NCBI GenBank assembly: GCA_963580455.1
Contig: OY756970.1
Location: 9,176,001-9,240,000 of the forward strand
From: Euonymus europaeus
Taxonomy: Eukaryota; Streptophyta; Magnoliopsida; Celastrales; Celastraceae
Direction: 5' to 3'
DNA length: 64,000 nt
Positions 1 to 14,600 of the stretch are shown here, in pieces. The notes beneath the pieces were generated by a model. That model searched no databases and had not been told where the DNA came from. It saw nothing but the letters and a program-made list of their open reading frames with translations. The translations under genes were made by a program, and so were the position numbers. Numbering within the stretch: position 1 is the first letter of the stretch; every line of letters begins with the position of its first letter.

Positions 1-690
1 TTTCGATGTGAAAACACCAACTTTATAAGACAAATAGACAAAAATGATAAAAGATCCTCAATAGAGATAGTTGAGGAACTTCAAATCGTCAAAGTTGCTC
101 GGTGTACACTTTTTATTGTTCTTTTCTGTCAAATTTTACGATTATATGCATCCTGGATTATTTTGATGCCAAAACCGCAACTTTCTTATGACAAATGGAC
201 AAAACCGTTAAAAGCTACTTCATAGTGAGAGTTGAGCAATTCCGGACTATCAATGTTGCTCGGTGTACACTTTTTATTATTCTTCTATGTCAAATTTTAT
301 GAGTATAAGCTTCCTAGATTATTTCGATGCCAAAACCCGAACTTTCTATGACAAAAGGACAAAACCGTTTAAAGCTCCTCCGTAGATTGAGTTGAGCAAC
401 TTCGGACTATCAAAGTTGCTCGGTGTACACTTTTTTATTGTTCTTCTATGTCAAATTTTACGAGTATAAGCTTCGTAAATTATTTGGATGCCAAAACCGT
501 AACTTTCTTATGACAAATAGACAAAACCGTTTATAGCTTCTCCATAGAGTGAGTTGAGCAACTTCGGACTATCAAAGTTGCTCGTTGTACACTTTTTATT
601 GTTCTTCTATGTCAAATTTCACGAGCATAAGCTTCATAGATTATTTCGATGCCAAAACCCCAACTTTCTATGACAAATGGACAAAACCGT
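1..690 (+). repeat. First copy of a 1922 bp-spaced duplication (12 monomers)
   Basis: This stretch matches 1923-2612 at an offset of 1922 bp, including the type C monomer followed by the acaaaagg / tagattgag / seven-T monomer. The match decays after about 690, where tctaaagagatag in this copy faces tccatagactgag in the other. Confidence 0.7.
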
Positions 691-1200
691 TTAAAGCTCC
701 TCTAAAGAGATAGTTGAGGAACTTCGAATCATCAAAGTTGCTCGGTGTACACTTTTTACTGTTCTTTTCATTAAAATTTTACGATTATATGCTTCCTGGA
801 TTATTTTGATGCCAAAATCGCAATTTTCTTATGACAAATGCACAAAACCGTTAAAAGCTACTTCATAGTGAGAGTTGAGCAATTCCGGACTATCAAAGTT
901 GCTCGGTGTACAATTTTTATTGTTCTTCTATGTCAAATTTTACGAGTATAAGCTTCCTTGAGTATTTGGATGCAAAAACCGCAACTTTCTTATGACAAAT
1001 GGACAAAACTGTTTATAGCTCCTCCATAGAGTGAGTTGAGCAACTTCGGACTATCAAAGTTGCTCGGTGTACACTTTTTATTGTTCTTCTATGTCAAATT
1101 TTACGAGTATAAGTCCTAGATTATTTCGATGCCAAAACCCGAACTTTCTATAACAAATGGACAAAACCGTTTAAAGCTCTTCCGTAGAGTGAGTTGAGCA

Positions 1201-1360
1201 ACTTCGGACTATCAAAGTTGCTCGGTGTACACTTTTTATTGTTCTTCTATGTCAAATTTTACGAGTATAAGCTTCCTAGATTATTTCGATGCCAAAACCC
1301 GAACTTTCTATGACAAATGGACAAAACCGTTTAAAGCTCTTCCGTAGAGTGAGTTGAGCA
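1201..1360 (+). repeat. Representative type A satellite monomer (160 bp)
   Basis: Used as the reference unit. It divides into four ~40 bp subunits anchored at tcaaag (1212), tcaaat (1252), ccaaaa (1292) and ttaaag (1331). The subunits keep a T/C-C/T-AAA anchor and partly matching downstream bases, e.g. gctcggtgtac against ctcttccgtag. Type A is recognised by gatgccaaaaccc, aactttctatgac and gagtgagttgagcaac. Confidence 0.85.
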
Positions 1361-1922
1361 AATTCGGACTATCAAAGTTGCTCGGTGTACACTTTTTATT
1401 GTTCTTCTATGTCAAATTTTACGAGTAAAGCTTCCTAGATTATTTCGATGCGAAAACACCAACTTTATAGGACAAATAGACAAAAACGTTAAAAGATCCT
1501 CCATAGAGATAGTTGAGGAACTTCGAATCATCAAAGTTGCTCGGTGTACACTTTTTATTGTTCTTCAATGTCAAATTTTACGAGTATAAGCTTCCTAGAT
1601 TATTTCGAAGCCAAAACCCCAACATTCGATGACAAATGGACAAAACCGTTTAAAGCTCCTCTATAGAGTGAGTTGAGCAACTTCGGACTATTAAAGTTGC
1701 TCGGTGTACACTTTTTATTGTTCTTCTATGTCAAATTTTACGAGTATAAGCTTCCTAGATTATTTCGATGCCAAAACCCCAACTTTCTATGACAAATGGA
1801 CAAAACCGTTTAAAGCTCCTCTATAGAGTGAGTTGAGCAACTTCGGAGTATCAAAGTTGGTCGGTGTACACTTTTTATTGTTCTTCTATGTCAAATTTTA
1901 CGAGTATAAGCTTCCTATATTA

Positions 1923-2612
1923 TTTCGATGTGAAAACACCAACTTTATAAGACAAATGGACAAAAACGATAAAAGATCCTCAATAGAGATAGTTGAGGAA
2001 CTTCGAATCATCAAAGTTGCTCGGTGTACACTTTTTATTGTTCTTTTCTGTCAAATTTTACGATTATATGCTTCCTGGATTATTTTGATGCCAAAACCGC
2101 AACTTTCTTATGACAAATGGACAAAACCGTTAAAAGCTACTTCATAGTGAGAGTTGAGCAATTCCGGACTATCAATGTTGCTTGGTGTACACTTTTTATT
2201 ATTCTTCAATGTCAAATTTTATGAGTATAAGCTTCCTAGATTATTTGGATGCCAAAACCCGAACTTTCTATGACAAAAGGACAAAACCGTTTAAAGCTCC
2301 TCCGTAGATTGAGTTGAGCAACTTCGGACTATCAAAGTTGCTCGGTGTACACTTTTTTATTGTTCTTCTATGTCAAATTTTACGAGTATAAGCTTCGTAA
2401 ATTATTTGGATGCCAAAACCGTAACTTTCTTATGACAAATGGACAAAACCGTTTATAGCTTCTCCATAGAGTGAGTTGAGCAACTTCGGACTATCAAAGT
2501 TGCTCGGTGTACACTTTTTATTGTTCTTCTATGTCAAATTTCACGAGCATAAGCTTCATAGATTATTTCGATGCCAAAACCCCAACTTTCTAAGACAAAT
2601 GGACAAAATCAT
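1923..2612 (+). repeat. Second copy of the 1922 bp-spaced duplication
   Basis: Partner of 1-690. A third, more distant relative starts at about 5289 (tttcgatgtg followed by a type C monomer). This shows the left region is a mosaic of shared blocks rather than one clean HOR. Confidence 0.65.
2071..2231 (+). repeat. Representative type C satellite monomer (161 bp)
   Basis: Type C is recognised by ggattattttgatgcc, aaccgcaactttcttatgac, gctacttcatagtgagag and caattccggac. The extra T in ttcttatgac makes it 161 bp. By eye it recurs near 160, 800, 2080, 4160, 5440, 6890, 8330, 19220 and at many later points, but it is absent from the homogenised 8.8-18.9 kb array. It is a useful marker for reading HOR phase. 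Confidence 0.75.
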
Positions 2613-3120
2613 TTAAAGCTCCTCCATAGACTGAGTTGAGCAACTTCGGACTATCAAAGTTGCTCGGTGTACACTTTTTATTGTTCTTCTATGTCAAATT
2701 TTAGGAGTATAAGCTTCCTTGAGTATTTGGATGCAAAAACCGCAACTTTCTTATGACAAATAGACAAAACTGTTTATAGCTCCTCCATAGAGTGAGTTGA
2801 GCAACTTCGGACTACCAAAGTTGCTTGGTGTACACTTTTTATTGTTCTTCTATGTCAAATTTTACGAGTATAAGCTTCCTAGATTATTTCGATGCCAAAA
2901 CCCGAACTTTCTATGACAAATGGACAAAACCGTTTAAAGCTCTTCCGTAGAGTGAGTTAAGCAACTTCGGACTATCAAAGTTGCTCGGTGTACACTTTTT
3001 ATTGTTCTTCTATGTCAAATTTTACGAGTATAAGCTTCCTAGATTATTTCGATGCGAAAACACCAACTTTATAAGACAAATAGACAAAAACGTTAAAAGA
3101 TCCTCCATAGAGATAGTTGA

Positions 3121-4795
3121 GGAACTTCCAATCATCTAGGTTGCTCGGTGTACACTTTTTATTGTTCTACTATGTCAAATTTTACGAGTATAAGCTTCCT
3201 AGATTATTTCGATGCCAAAACCCCAACTTTCTATGACAAATGGACAAAACTGTTTATAGCTCCTCCATAGACTGAGTTGAGCAACTTCGGACTATCAAAG
3301 TTGCTCGGTGTACACTTTTTATTGTTCTTCTATGTCAAATTTTACGTGTATAAGCTTCCTTGAGTATTTCGATGCCAAAACCCCATTTTTCGATGACAAA
3401 TGGACAAAATCGTTTAAAGCTCCTCTATAGAGTGAGTTGAGCAACTTCGGACTATCAAAGTTGCTCGGTGTACAGTTTTTATTGTTCTTCTATGTCAAAT
3501 TTTACAAGTATAAGTTTCCTAGATTATTTCGATGACAAAATCCCAACTCTCTATGAGAAATGGACAAAATCGTTTAAAGCTCCTCTATAGAGTGAGTTGA
3601 GCAACTTCGGACTATCAAAATTGGTCGGTGTACACTATTTATTGTTCTTCTATGTCAAATTTTACGAGTGTAAGCTTCCTAGATTATTTTGATGCGAAAA
3701 CACCAACTTTCTAAGAGAAATGGACAAAAACGTTAAAAGATCCTCCATAGAGATAGTTGAGGAACTTCGAATCATCAAAGTTGCTCGGTGTAATTTTTTT
3801 ATTGTTCTTCTATGTCAAATTTTACGAGCATAAGCTTCATAGATTATTTCAATGCGAAAACACCAACTTTACAAGACAAATGGACAAAAAAGTTAAAAGA
3901 TCCTCCATAGAGATAGTAAAGGAACTTTGAATCATCAAAGTTGCTCGGTGTACACTTCTTATTGTTCATATATGTCAAATTTTACGAGTATAAGCTTCCT
4001 ATATTATTTCGATGTGAAAACACCAACTTTATAAGACAAATGGACAAAAACGTTAAAAGATCCTCAATAGAGATAGTTGAGGAACTTCGAATCATCAATG
4101 TTGCTCGGTGTACACTTTTTATTGTTCTTTTCTGTCAAATTTTACGATTATATGCTTCATGGATTATTTTGATGCCAAAACCGCAACTTTCTTATGACAA
4201 ATGGACAAAACCGTTAAAAGCTACTTCACATTGAGAGTTGAGCAATTCCGGACTGTCAAAGTTGCTCGGTGTACAATTTTTATTGTTCTTCTATGTCAAA
4301 TTTTACGAGTATAAGCTTCCTGGAGTATTTGGATGCAAAAACCGCAACTTTCTTATGACAAATAGACAAAACTGTTTATAGCTCCTCCATAGAGTGAGTT
4401 GAGCAACTTCGGACTATCAAAGTTGCTCGGTGTACACTTTTTATTGTTCTTCTATGTTAAATTTTACGAGTATAAGCTTCCTAGATTATTTCGATGCCAA
4501 AACCCGAACTTTCTATGACAAATGGACAAAACCGTTTAAAGCTCTTCCGTAGAGTGAGTTGAGCAACTTCGGACTATCAAAGTTGCTCGGTGTACACTTT
4601 TTATTGTTCTTCTATGTCAAATTTTACGAGTATAAGCTTCCTAGATTATTTCGATGCGAAAACACCAACTTTATAAGACAAATAGACAAAAACGTTAAAA
4701 GATCCTCCATAGAGATAGTTGAGGAACTTCCAATCATCAAAGTTGCTCGGTGTACACTTTTTATTGTTCTACTATATCAAATTTTACGAGTATAA
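3121..4795 (+). repeat. Satellite block duplicated at 20742-22416
   Basis: The block aligns with 20742-22416 at a constant offset of 17621 bp. Shared rare features include acttccaatcatctagg, gatgacaaaatccc-type units and the type C monomer with tacttcacattgagag. One to two monomers within the block are less alike (near 3240-3380), so conversion has patched it. Confidence 0.7.
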
Positions 4796-7700
4796 GCTTC
4801 CTAGATTATTTCGATGCCAAAACCCCAAGTTTCTATGACAAATGGACAAAACCGTTTAAAGCTCCTCTATAGAGTGAGTTGAGCAACTTCGGAGTATCAA
4901 AGTTGCTCGGTGTACACTTTTTATTGTTCTTCTATGTCAAATTTTACGAGTATAAGCTTCCTAGATAATTTCGATGCCAAAACCTCATTTTTCGATGACA
5001 AATGGACAAAATCGTTTAAAGCTCCTCTATAGAGTGAGTTGAGCAATTTCGGATTATCAAAGTTGCTCGGTGTACAGTTTTTATTGTTCTTCTATGTAAA
5101 ATTTTACGAATATAAGTTTCCTAGATTATTTCGATGACAAAATCCCAACTTTCTATGAAAAATGGACAAAATCGTTTAAAGCTCCTCTATAGAGTGAGTT
5201 GAGCAACTTCGGACTATCAAAGTTGCTCGGTGTACACTTTTTATTGTTCTTCTATGTCAAATTTTACGAGTATAAGCTTCCTATATTATTTCGATGTGAA
5301 AACACCAACTTTATAAGACAAATGGACAAAAACGTTCAAAGATCCTCAATAGAGATAGTTGAGGAACTTCGAATCATCAAAGTTGCTCGGTGTACACTTT
5401 TTATTGTTCTTTTCTATCAAATTTTACGATTATATGCTTCCTGGATTATTTTGATGCCAAAACCGCAACTTTCTTATGACAAATGGACAAAACCGTTAAA
5501 AGCTACTTCATAGTGAGAGTTGAGCAATTCCGGACCATCAATGTTGCTCGGTGTACACTTTTTATTATTCTTCTATGTCAAATTTTATGAGTATAAGCTT
5601 CCTAGATTATTTCGATGCCAAAACCCGAACTTTCTATGACAAAAGGACAAAACCGTTTAAAGCTCCTCCGTAGATTGAGTTGAGCAACTTCGGACTATCA
5701 AAATTGCTCGGTGTACACTTTTTATTGTTCTTCTATGTCAAATTTTACGAGTATAAGCTTCCTAAAATATTTGGATGCCAAAACCGTAACTTTCTAATGA
5801 CAAATGGACAAAACCGTTTATAGCTCCTCCATAGAGTGAGTTGAGCAACTTCGGACTATCGAAGTTGTTCGGTGTACACTTTTTATTGTTCTTCTATGTC
5901 AAATTTCACGAGCATAAGCTTCCTAGATTATTTCGATGCCAAAACCCCAACTTTCTATGACAAATGGACAAAACCGTTTATAGCTCCTCCATAGAGTGAG
6001 TTGAGCAACTTCGGACTATCAAATTTGCTCGGTGTACACTTTTTATTGTTCTTCTATGTCAAATTTTGCTAGTATAAGCTTCCTAGATTATTTCGATGCC
6101 AAAAACCGAACTTTCTATGACAAATGGACAAAACCGTTCAAAGCTCTTCCGTAGAGTGAGTTGAGCAACTTCGGACTATCAAAGTTGCTCGGTGTACACT
6201 TTTTATTGTTCTTCTATGTCAAATTTTACGAGTATAAGCTTCCTAGATTATTTCGATGCGAAAACACCAACTTTATAAGACAAATAGACAAAAACGTTAA
6301 AAGATCCTCCATAGAGATAGTTGAGGAACTTCGAATCATCAAAGTTGCTCGGTGTACACTTTTTATTGTTCTTCTATGTCAAATTTTATGAGTATAAGCT
6401 TCCTAGATTATTTCGATGCCAAAACCCCAACATTCTATGACAAATGGACAAAACCGTTTAAAGCTCCTCTATAGAGTGAGTTGAGCAACTTCGGACTATC
6501 AAAGTTTCTCGGTGTACACTTTTTATTGTTCTTCTATGTCAAATTTTACGAGCATAAGCTTCCTAGATTATTTCGATGCGAAAACACCAAGTTTATAAGA
6601 CAAATGGACAAAAACGTTTAAAGATCCTCCATAGAGATAGTTGAGGAACTTCGAATCATCAAAGTTGCTCGGTGTAAACTTTTTATTGTTCATCTATGTC
6701 AAGTTTTACGAGTATAAGCTTCCTATATTATTTCGATGTGAAAACACCAACTTTATAAGACAAATGGACAAAAACGATAAAAGATCCTAAATAGAGATAG
6801 TTGAGGAACTTCGAATCATCAAAGTTGCTCGGTGTACACTTTTTATTGTTCTTTTCTGTTAAATTTTACGATTATATGCTTCCTGGATTATTTTGATGCC
6901 AAAACCGCATCTTTCTTATGACAAATGGACAAAACCATTAAAAGCTACTTCACAGTGAGAGTTGAGCAATTCCGGACTATCAAAGTTGCTCGGTGTACAA
7001 TTTTTATTGTTCTTCTATGTCAAATTTTACGAGTATAAGCTTCCTTAAGTATTTGGATGCAAAAACCGCAACTTTCTTATGACAAATGGACAAAACTGTT
7101 TATAGCTCCTCCATAGAGTGAGTTTAGCAACTTCGGACTATCAAAGTTGCCCGGTGTACAATTTTTATTGTTCTTCTATGTGAAATTTTACGAGTATAAG
7201 CTTTCTAGATTATTTCGATGCCAAAACCCAAACTTTCTATGACAAATGGACAAAACCGTTTAAAGCTCATCCGTCGAGTGAGTTAAGCAACTTCGGACTA
7301 TCAAAGTTGCTCGGTGTACACTTTTTATTGTTCTTCTATGTCAAATTTTACGAGTATAAGCTTCCTAGATTATTTCGATGCGAAAACACCAACTTTATAA
7401 GACAAATAGACAAAAACGTTAAAAGATCCTCCATAGAGATAGTTCAGGAACTTCGAATCATCAAAATTGCTTGCTGTACACTTTTTATTGTTCTTCTATG
7501 TCAAATTTTACGAGTATAAGCTTCCTAGATTATTTCGATGCCAAAACTCCAACATTCGATGACAAATGGACAAAACCGTTTAAAGCACCTCTATAGAGTG
7601 AGTTGAGCAACTTCGGACTATCAAAGTTTCTCGGTGTACACTATTTATTGTTCTTCTATGTCAAATTTTATGAGTATAAGCTTCCTAGATTATTTCGATG

Positions 7701-9294
7701 CCAAAACACCAACTTTATAAGAGAAATAGACAAAAACGTTAAAAGATCCTCCATAGAGATAGTTGAGGAACTTCGAATCATCAAAGTTGCTCGGTGTAAA
7801 CTTTTTATTGTTCTTCTATGTCAAATTTTACGAGCATAAGCTTCCTAGATTATTTCGATGCGAAAACCCGAACTTTCTATGACAAATGGACAAAACCGTT
7901 TAAAGCTCATCCGTCGAGTGAGTTAAGCAACTTCGGACTATCAAAGTTGCTCGGTGTACACTTTTTATTGTTCTTCTATGTCAAATTTTACGAGTATAAG
8001 CTTCCTTGAGTATTTGGATGCAAAAACCGCAACTTTCTTATGACAAATGGACAAAACTGTTTATAGCTCCTCCATAGAGTGAGTTGAGCAACTTCGGACT
8101 ATCAAAGTTGCTCGGTGTACACTTTTTATTGTTCTTCTATGTCAAATTTTATGAGTATAAGCTTCCTAGATTATTTCGATGCCAAAACCCCAACTTTATA
8201 TGAGAAATGGACAAAAACGTTCTAAGATCCTCCATAGAGATAGTTGAGGAACTTCGAATCATCAAAGTTGCTCGGTGTACACTTTTATTGTTCTTTTCTG
8301 TCAAATTTTACGATTATATGCTTCCTGGATTATTTTGATGCCAAAACCGCAACTTTCTTATGACAAATGCACAAAACCGTTAAAAGCTACTTCATAGCGA
8401 GAGTTGAGCAATTCCGGACTCTCAAAGTTGCTCGGTGTACAATTTTTATTGTTCTTCTATGTCAAATTTTACGAGTATAAGCTTCCTTGAGTATTTGGAT
8501 GCAAAAACCGCAACTTTCTTATGACAAATGGACAAAACTGTTTATAGCTCCTCCATATAGTGAGTTGAGCAACTTCGGACTATCAAAGTTGCTCGGTGTA
8601 CACTTTTTATTGTTCTTCTATGTCAAATTTTACGAGTATAAGCTTCCTAGATTATTTCGATGCGAAAACACCAACTTTATAAGACAAATAGACAAAAACG
8701 TTAAAAGATCCTCCATAGAGATAGTTGAGGAACTTCGAATCATCAAAGTTGCTCGGTGTACACTTTTTATTGTTCTTCTATGTCAAATTTTACGAGTATA
8801 AGCTTCCTAGATTATTTCGATGCCAAAACCCCAACATTCGATGACAAATGGACAAAACCGTTTGAAGCTCCTCTATAGAGTTAGTTGAGCAACTTCGGAC
8901 TATCAAAGTTGCTCGGTGTACACTTTTTATTGTTCTTCTATGTCAAATTTTACGAGTATAAGCTTCCTAGATTATTTCGATTCCAAAACCCCAACTTTCT
9001 ATGAAAAATGGACAAAATCGTTTAAAGCTCCTCCATAGAGTGAGTTGAGCAACTTCGGACTATCAAAGTTGCTCGGTGTACACTTTTTATTGTTCTTCAA
9101 TGTCAAATTTTACGAGTATAAGCTTCCTAGATTATTTCGATGCCAAAACCCCAACTTTCTATGAAAAATGGACAAAATCGTTTAAAGCTCCTCCATAGAG
9201 TGAGTTGAGCAACTTCAGACTATCAAAGTTGCTCGATGTACACTTTTAATTGTTCTTCTATGTCAAATTTTACGAGTATAAGCTTCCTATATTA

Positions 9295-9454
9295 TTTCGA
9301 TGCGAAAACACCAACTTTATAAGACAAATGGACAAAAACGTTAAAAGATCCTCCATAGAGATAGTTGAGGAACTTCCAATCATCTAGGTTGCTCGGTGTA
9401 CACTTTTTATTGTTCTACTATGTCAAATTTTACGAGTATAAGCTTCCTAGATTA
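9295..9454 (+). repeat. Representative type B satellite monomer (160 bp)
   Basis: Type B is recognised by gatgcgaaaacacc, aactttataagac, aacgttaaaagatcc and gagatagttgaggaac in place of the type A bases. Types A and B are interspersed throughout the array. Hybrids that switch from A to B within a unit also occur, for example just left of the retrotransposon (39511-39540). Confidence 0.8.
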
Positions 9455-11639
9455 TTTCGATGCCAAAACCCCAACTTTCTATGACAAATGGACAAAACCG
9501 TTTAAAGCTCCTCTATAGAGTGAGTTGAGCAACTTCGGAGTATCAAAGTTGCTCGGTGTACACTTTTTATTGTTCTCTTATGTCAAATTTTAAGAGTATA
9601 AGCTTCCTAGATAATTTCGATGCCAAAACCCCATTTTTCGATGACAAATGGAGAAAATCGATTAAAGCTCCTCTATAGAGTGAGTTGAGCAACTTCGGAC
9701 TATCAAAGTTGCTCGGTGTACAGTTTTTATTGTTCTTCTATGTCAAATCTTACGAGTATAAGCTTCCTTGAGTATTTGGATGCAAAAACCGCAACTTTCT
9801 TATGAGAAATGGACAAAATCGTTTAAAGCTCCTCCATAGAGATAGTTGAGGAACTTCGAATCATCAAAGTTGCTCGGTGTAAACTTTTTATTGTTCTTCT
9901 ACGTCAAATTTTACGAGTATAAGCTTCCTAGATTATTTCGATGCCAAAACCCCAACATTCGATGACAAATGGACAAAACCGTTTGAAGCTCCTCTATAGA
10001 GTTAGTTGAGCAACTTCGGACTATCAAAGTTGCTCGGTGTACACTTTTTATTGTTCTTCTATGTCAAATTTTACGAGTATAAGCTTCCTAGATTATTTCG
10101 ATGCCAAAACCCCAACTTTCTATGAAAAATGGACAAAATCGTTTAAAGCTCCTCCATAGAGTGAGTTGAGCAACTTCGGACTATCAAAGTTGCTCGGTGT
10201 ACACTTTTTATTGTTCTTCTATGTCAAATTTTACGAGTATAAGCTTCCTAGATTATTTCGATGCCAAAACCCCAACTTTCTATGAAAAATGGACAAAATC
10301 GTTTAAAGCTCCTCCATAGAGTGAGTTGAGCAACTTCATACTATCAAAGTTGCTCGATGTACACTTTTAATTGTTCTTCTATGTCAAATTTTACGAGTAT
10401 AAGCTTCCTATATTATTTCGATGCGAAAACACCAACTTTATAAGACAAATGGACAAAAACGTTAAAAGATCCTCCATAGAGATAGTTGAGGAACTTCCAA
10501 TCATCTAGGTTGCTCGGTGTACACTTTTTATTGTTCTACTATGTCAAATTTTACGAGTATAAGCTTCCTAGATTATTTCGATGCCAAAACCCCAACTTTC
10601 TATGACAAATGGACAAAACCGTTTAAAGCTCCTCTATAGAGTGAGTTGAGCAACTTCGGAGTATCAAAGTTGCTCGGTGTACACTTTTTATTGTTCTCTT
10701 ATGTCAAATTTTAAGAGTATAAGCTTCCTAGATAATTTCGATGCCAAAACCCCATTTTTCGATGACAAATGGACAAAATCGTTTAAAGCTCCTCTATAGA
10801 GTGAGTTGAGCAACTTCGGACTATCAAAGTTGCTCGGTGTACAGTTTTTATTGTTCTTCTATGTCAAATTTTACGAGTATAAGCTTCCTTGAGTATTTGG
10901 ATGCAAAAACCGCAACTTTCTTATGAGAAATGGACAAAATCGTTTAAAGCTCCTCCATAGAGATAGTTGAGGAACTTCGAATCATCAAAGTTGCTCGGTG
11001 TAAACTTTTTATTGTTCTTCTATGTCAAATTTTACGAGTATAAGCTTCCTAGATTATTTCGATGCCAAAACCCCAACATTCGATGACAAATGGACAAAAC
11101 CGTTTGAAGCTCCTCTATAGAGTTAGTTGAGCAACTTCGGACTATCAAAGTTGCTCGGTGTACACTTTTTATTGTTCTTCTATGTCAAATTTTACGAGTA
11201 TAAGCTTCCTAGATTATTTCGATGCCAAAACCCCAACTTTCTATGAAAAATGGACAAAATCGTTTAAAGCTCCTCCATAGAGTGAGTTGAGCAACTTCGG
11301 ACTATCAAAGTTGCTCGGTGTACACTTTTTATTGTTCTTCTATGTCAAATTTTACGAGTATAAGCTTCCTAGATTATTTCGATACCAAAACCCCAACTTT
11401 CTATGAAAAATGGACAAAATCGTTTAAAGCTCCTCCATAGAGTGAGTTGAGCAACTTCAGACTATCAAAGTTGCTCGATGTACACTTTTAATTGTTCTTC
11501 TATGTCAAATTTTACGAGTATAAGCTTCCTATATTATTTCGATGCGAAAACACCAACTTTATAAGACAAATGGACAAAAACGTTAAAAGATCCTCCATAG
11601 AGATAGTTGAGGAACTTCCAATCATCTAGGTTGCTCGGT

Positions 11640-14600
11640 GTACACTTTTTATTGTTCTACTTTGTCAAATTTTACGAGTATAAGCTTCCTAGATTATTTC
11701 GATGCCAAAACCCCAACTTTCTATGACAAATGGACAAAACCGTTTAAAGCTCCTCTATAGAGTGAGTTGAGCAACTTCGGAGTATCAAAGTTGCTCGGTG
11801 TACACTTTTTATTGTTCTCTTATGTCAAATTTTAAGAGTATAAGCTTCCTAGATAATTTCGATGCCAAAACCCCATTTTTCGATGACAAATGGAGAAAAT
11901 CGTTTAAAGCTCCTCTATAGAGTGAGTTGAGCAACTTCGGACTATCAAAGTTGCTCGGTGTACAGTTTTTATTGTTCTTCTATGTCAAATTTTACGAGTA
12001 TAAGCTTCCTTGAGTATTTGGATGCAAAAACCGCAACTTTCTTATGAGAAATGGACAAAATCGTTTAAAGCTCCTCCATAGAGATAGTTGAGGAACTTCG
12101 AATCATCAAAGTTGCTCGGTGTAAACTTTTTATTGTTCTTCTATGTCAAATTTTACGAGTATAAGCTTCCTAGATTATTTCGATGCCAAAACCCCAACAT
12201 TCGATGACAAATGGACAAAACCGTTTGAAGCTCCTCTATAGAGTTAGTTGAGCAACTTCGGACTATCAAAGTTGCTCGGTGTACACTTTTTATTGTTCTT
12301 CTATGTCAAATTTTACGAGTATAAGCTTCCTAGATTATTTCGATGCCAAAACCCCAACTTTCTATGAAAAATGGACAAAATCGTTTAAAGCTCCTCCATA
12401 GAGTGAGTTGAGCAACTTCGGACTATCAAAGTTGCTCGGTGTACACTTTTTATTGTTCTTCTATGTCAAATTTTACGAGTATAAGCTTCCTAGATTATTT
12501 CGATGCCAAAACCCCAACTTTCTATGAAAAATGGACAAAATCGTTTAAAGCTCCTCCATAGAGTGAGTTGAGCAACTTCAGACTATCAAAGTTGCTCGAT
12601 GTACACTTTTAATTGTTCTTCTATGTCAAATTTTACGAGTATAAGCTTCCTATATTATTTCGATGCGAAAACACCAACTTTATAAGACAAATGGACAAAA
12701 ACGTTAAAAGATCCTCCATAGAGATAGTTGAGGAACTTCCAATCATCTAGGTTGCTCGGTGTACACTTTTTATTGTTCTACTATGTCATATTTTACGAGT
12801 ATAAGCTTCCTAGATTATTTCGATGCCAAAACCCCAACTTTCTATGACAAATGGACAAAACCATTTAAAGCTCCTCTATAGAGTGAGTTGAGCAACTTCG
12901 GAGTATCAAAGTTGCTCGGTGTACACTTTTTATTGTTCTCTTATGTCAAATTTTAAGAGTATAAGCTTCCTAGATAATTTCGATGCCAAAACCCCATTTT
13001 TCGATGACAAATGGACAAAATCGTTTAAAGCTCCTCTATAGAGTGAGTTGAGCAACTTCGGACTATCAAAGTTGCTCGGTGTACAGTTTTTATTGTTCTT
13101 CTATGTCAAATTTTACGAGTATAAGCTTCCTTGAGTATTTGGATGCAAAAACCGCAACTTTCTTATGAGAAATGGACAAAATCGTTTAAAGCTCCTCCAT
13201 AGAGATAGTTGAGGAACTTCGAATCATCAAAGTTGCTCGGTGTAAACTTTTTATAGTTCTTCTATGTCAAATTTTACGAGTATAAGCTTCCTAGATTATT
13301 TCGATGCCAAAACCCCAACATTCGATGACAAATGGACAAAACCGTTTGAAGCTCCTCTATAGAGTTAGTTGAGCAACTTCGGACTATCAAAGTTGCTCGG
13401 TGTACACTTTTTATTGTTCTTCTATGTCAAATTTTACGAGTATAAGCTTCCTAGATTATTTCGATGCCAAAACCCCAACTTTCTATGAAAAATGGACAAA
13501 ATCGTTTAAAGCTCCTCCATAGAGTGAGTTGAGCAACTTCGGACTATCAAAGTTGCTCGGTGTACACTTTTTATTGTTCTTCTATGTCAAATTTTACGAG
13601 TATAAGCTTCCTAGATTATTTCGATGCCAAAACCCCAACTTTCTATGAAAAATGGACAAAATCGTTTAAAGCTCCTCCATAGAGTGAGTTGAGCAACTTC
13701 AGACTATCAAAGTTGCTCGATGTACACTTTTAATTGTTCTTCTATGTCAAATTTTACGAGTATAAGCTTCCTATATTATTTCGATGCGAAAACACCAACT
13801 TTATAAGACAAATGGACAAAAACGTTAAAAGATCCTCCATAGAGATAGTTGAGGAACTTCCAATCATCTAGGTTGCTCGGTGTACACTTTTTATTGTTCT
13901 ACTTTGTCAAATTTTACGAGTATAAGCTTCCTAGATTATTTCGATGCCAAAACCCCAACTTTCTATGACAAATGGACAAAACCGTTTAAAGCTCCTCTAT
14001 AGAGTGAGTTGAGCAACTTCGGAGTATCAAAGTTGCTCGGTGTACACTTTTTATTGTTCTCTTATGTCAAATTTTAAGAGTATAAGCTTCCTAGATAATT
14101 TCGATGCCAAAACCCCATTTTTCGATGACAAATGGACAAAATCGTTTAAAGCTCCTCTATAGAGTGAGTTGAGCAACTTCGGACTATCAAAGTTGCTCGG
14201 TGTACAGTTTTTATTGTTCTTCTATGTCAAATTTTACGAGTATAAGCTTCCTTGAGTATTTGGATGCAAAAACCGCAACTTTCTTATGAGAAATGGACAA
14301 AATCGTTTAAAGCTCCTCCATAGAGATAGTTGAGGAACTTCGAATCATCAAAGTTGCTCGGTGTAAACTTTTTATTGTTCTTCTATGTCAAATTTTACGA
14401 GTATAAGCTTCCTAGATTATTTCGATGCCAAAACCCCAACATTCGATGACAAATGGACAAAACCGTTTGAAGCTCCTCTATAGAGTTAGTTGAGCAACTT
14501 CGGACTATCAAAGTTGCTCGGTGTACACTTTTTATTGTTCTTCTATGTCAAATTTTACGAGAATAAGCTTCCTAGATTATTTCGATGCCAAAACCCCAAC

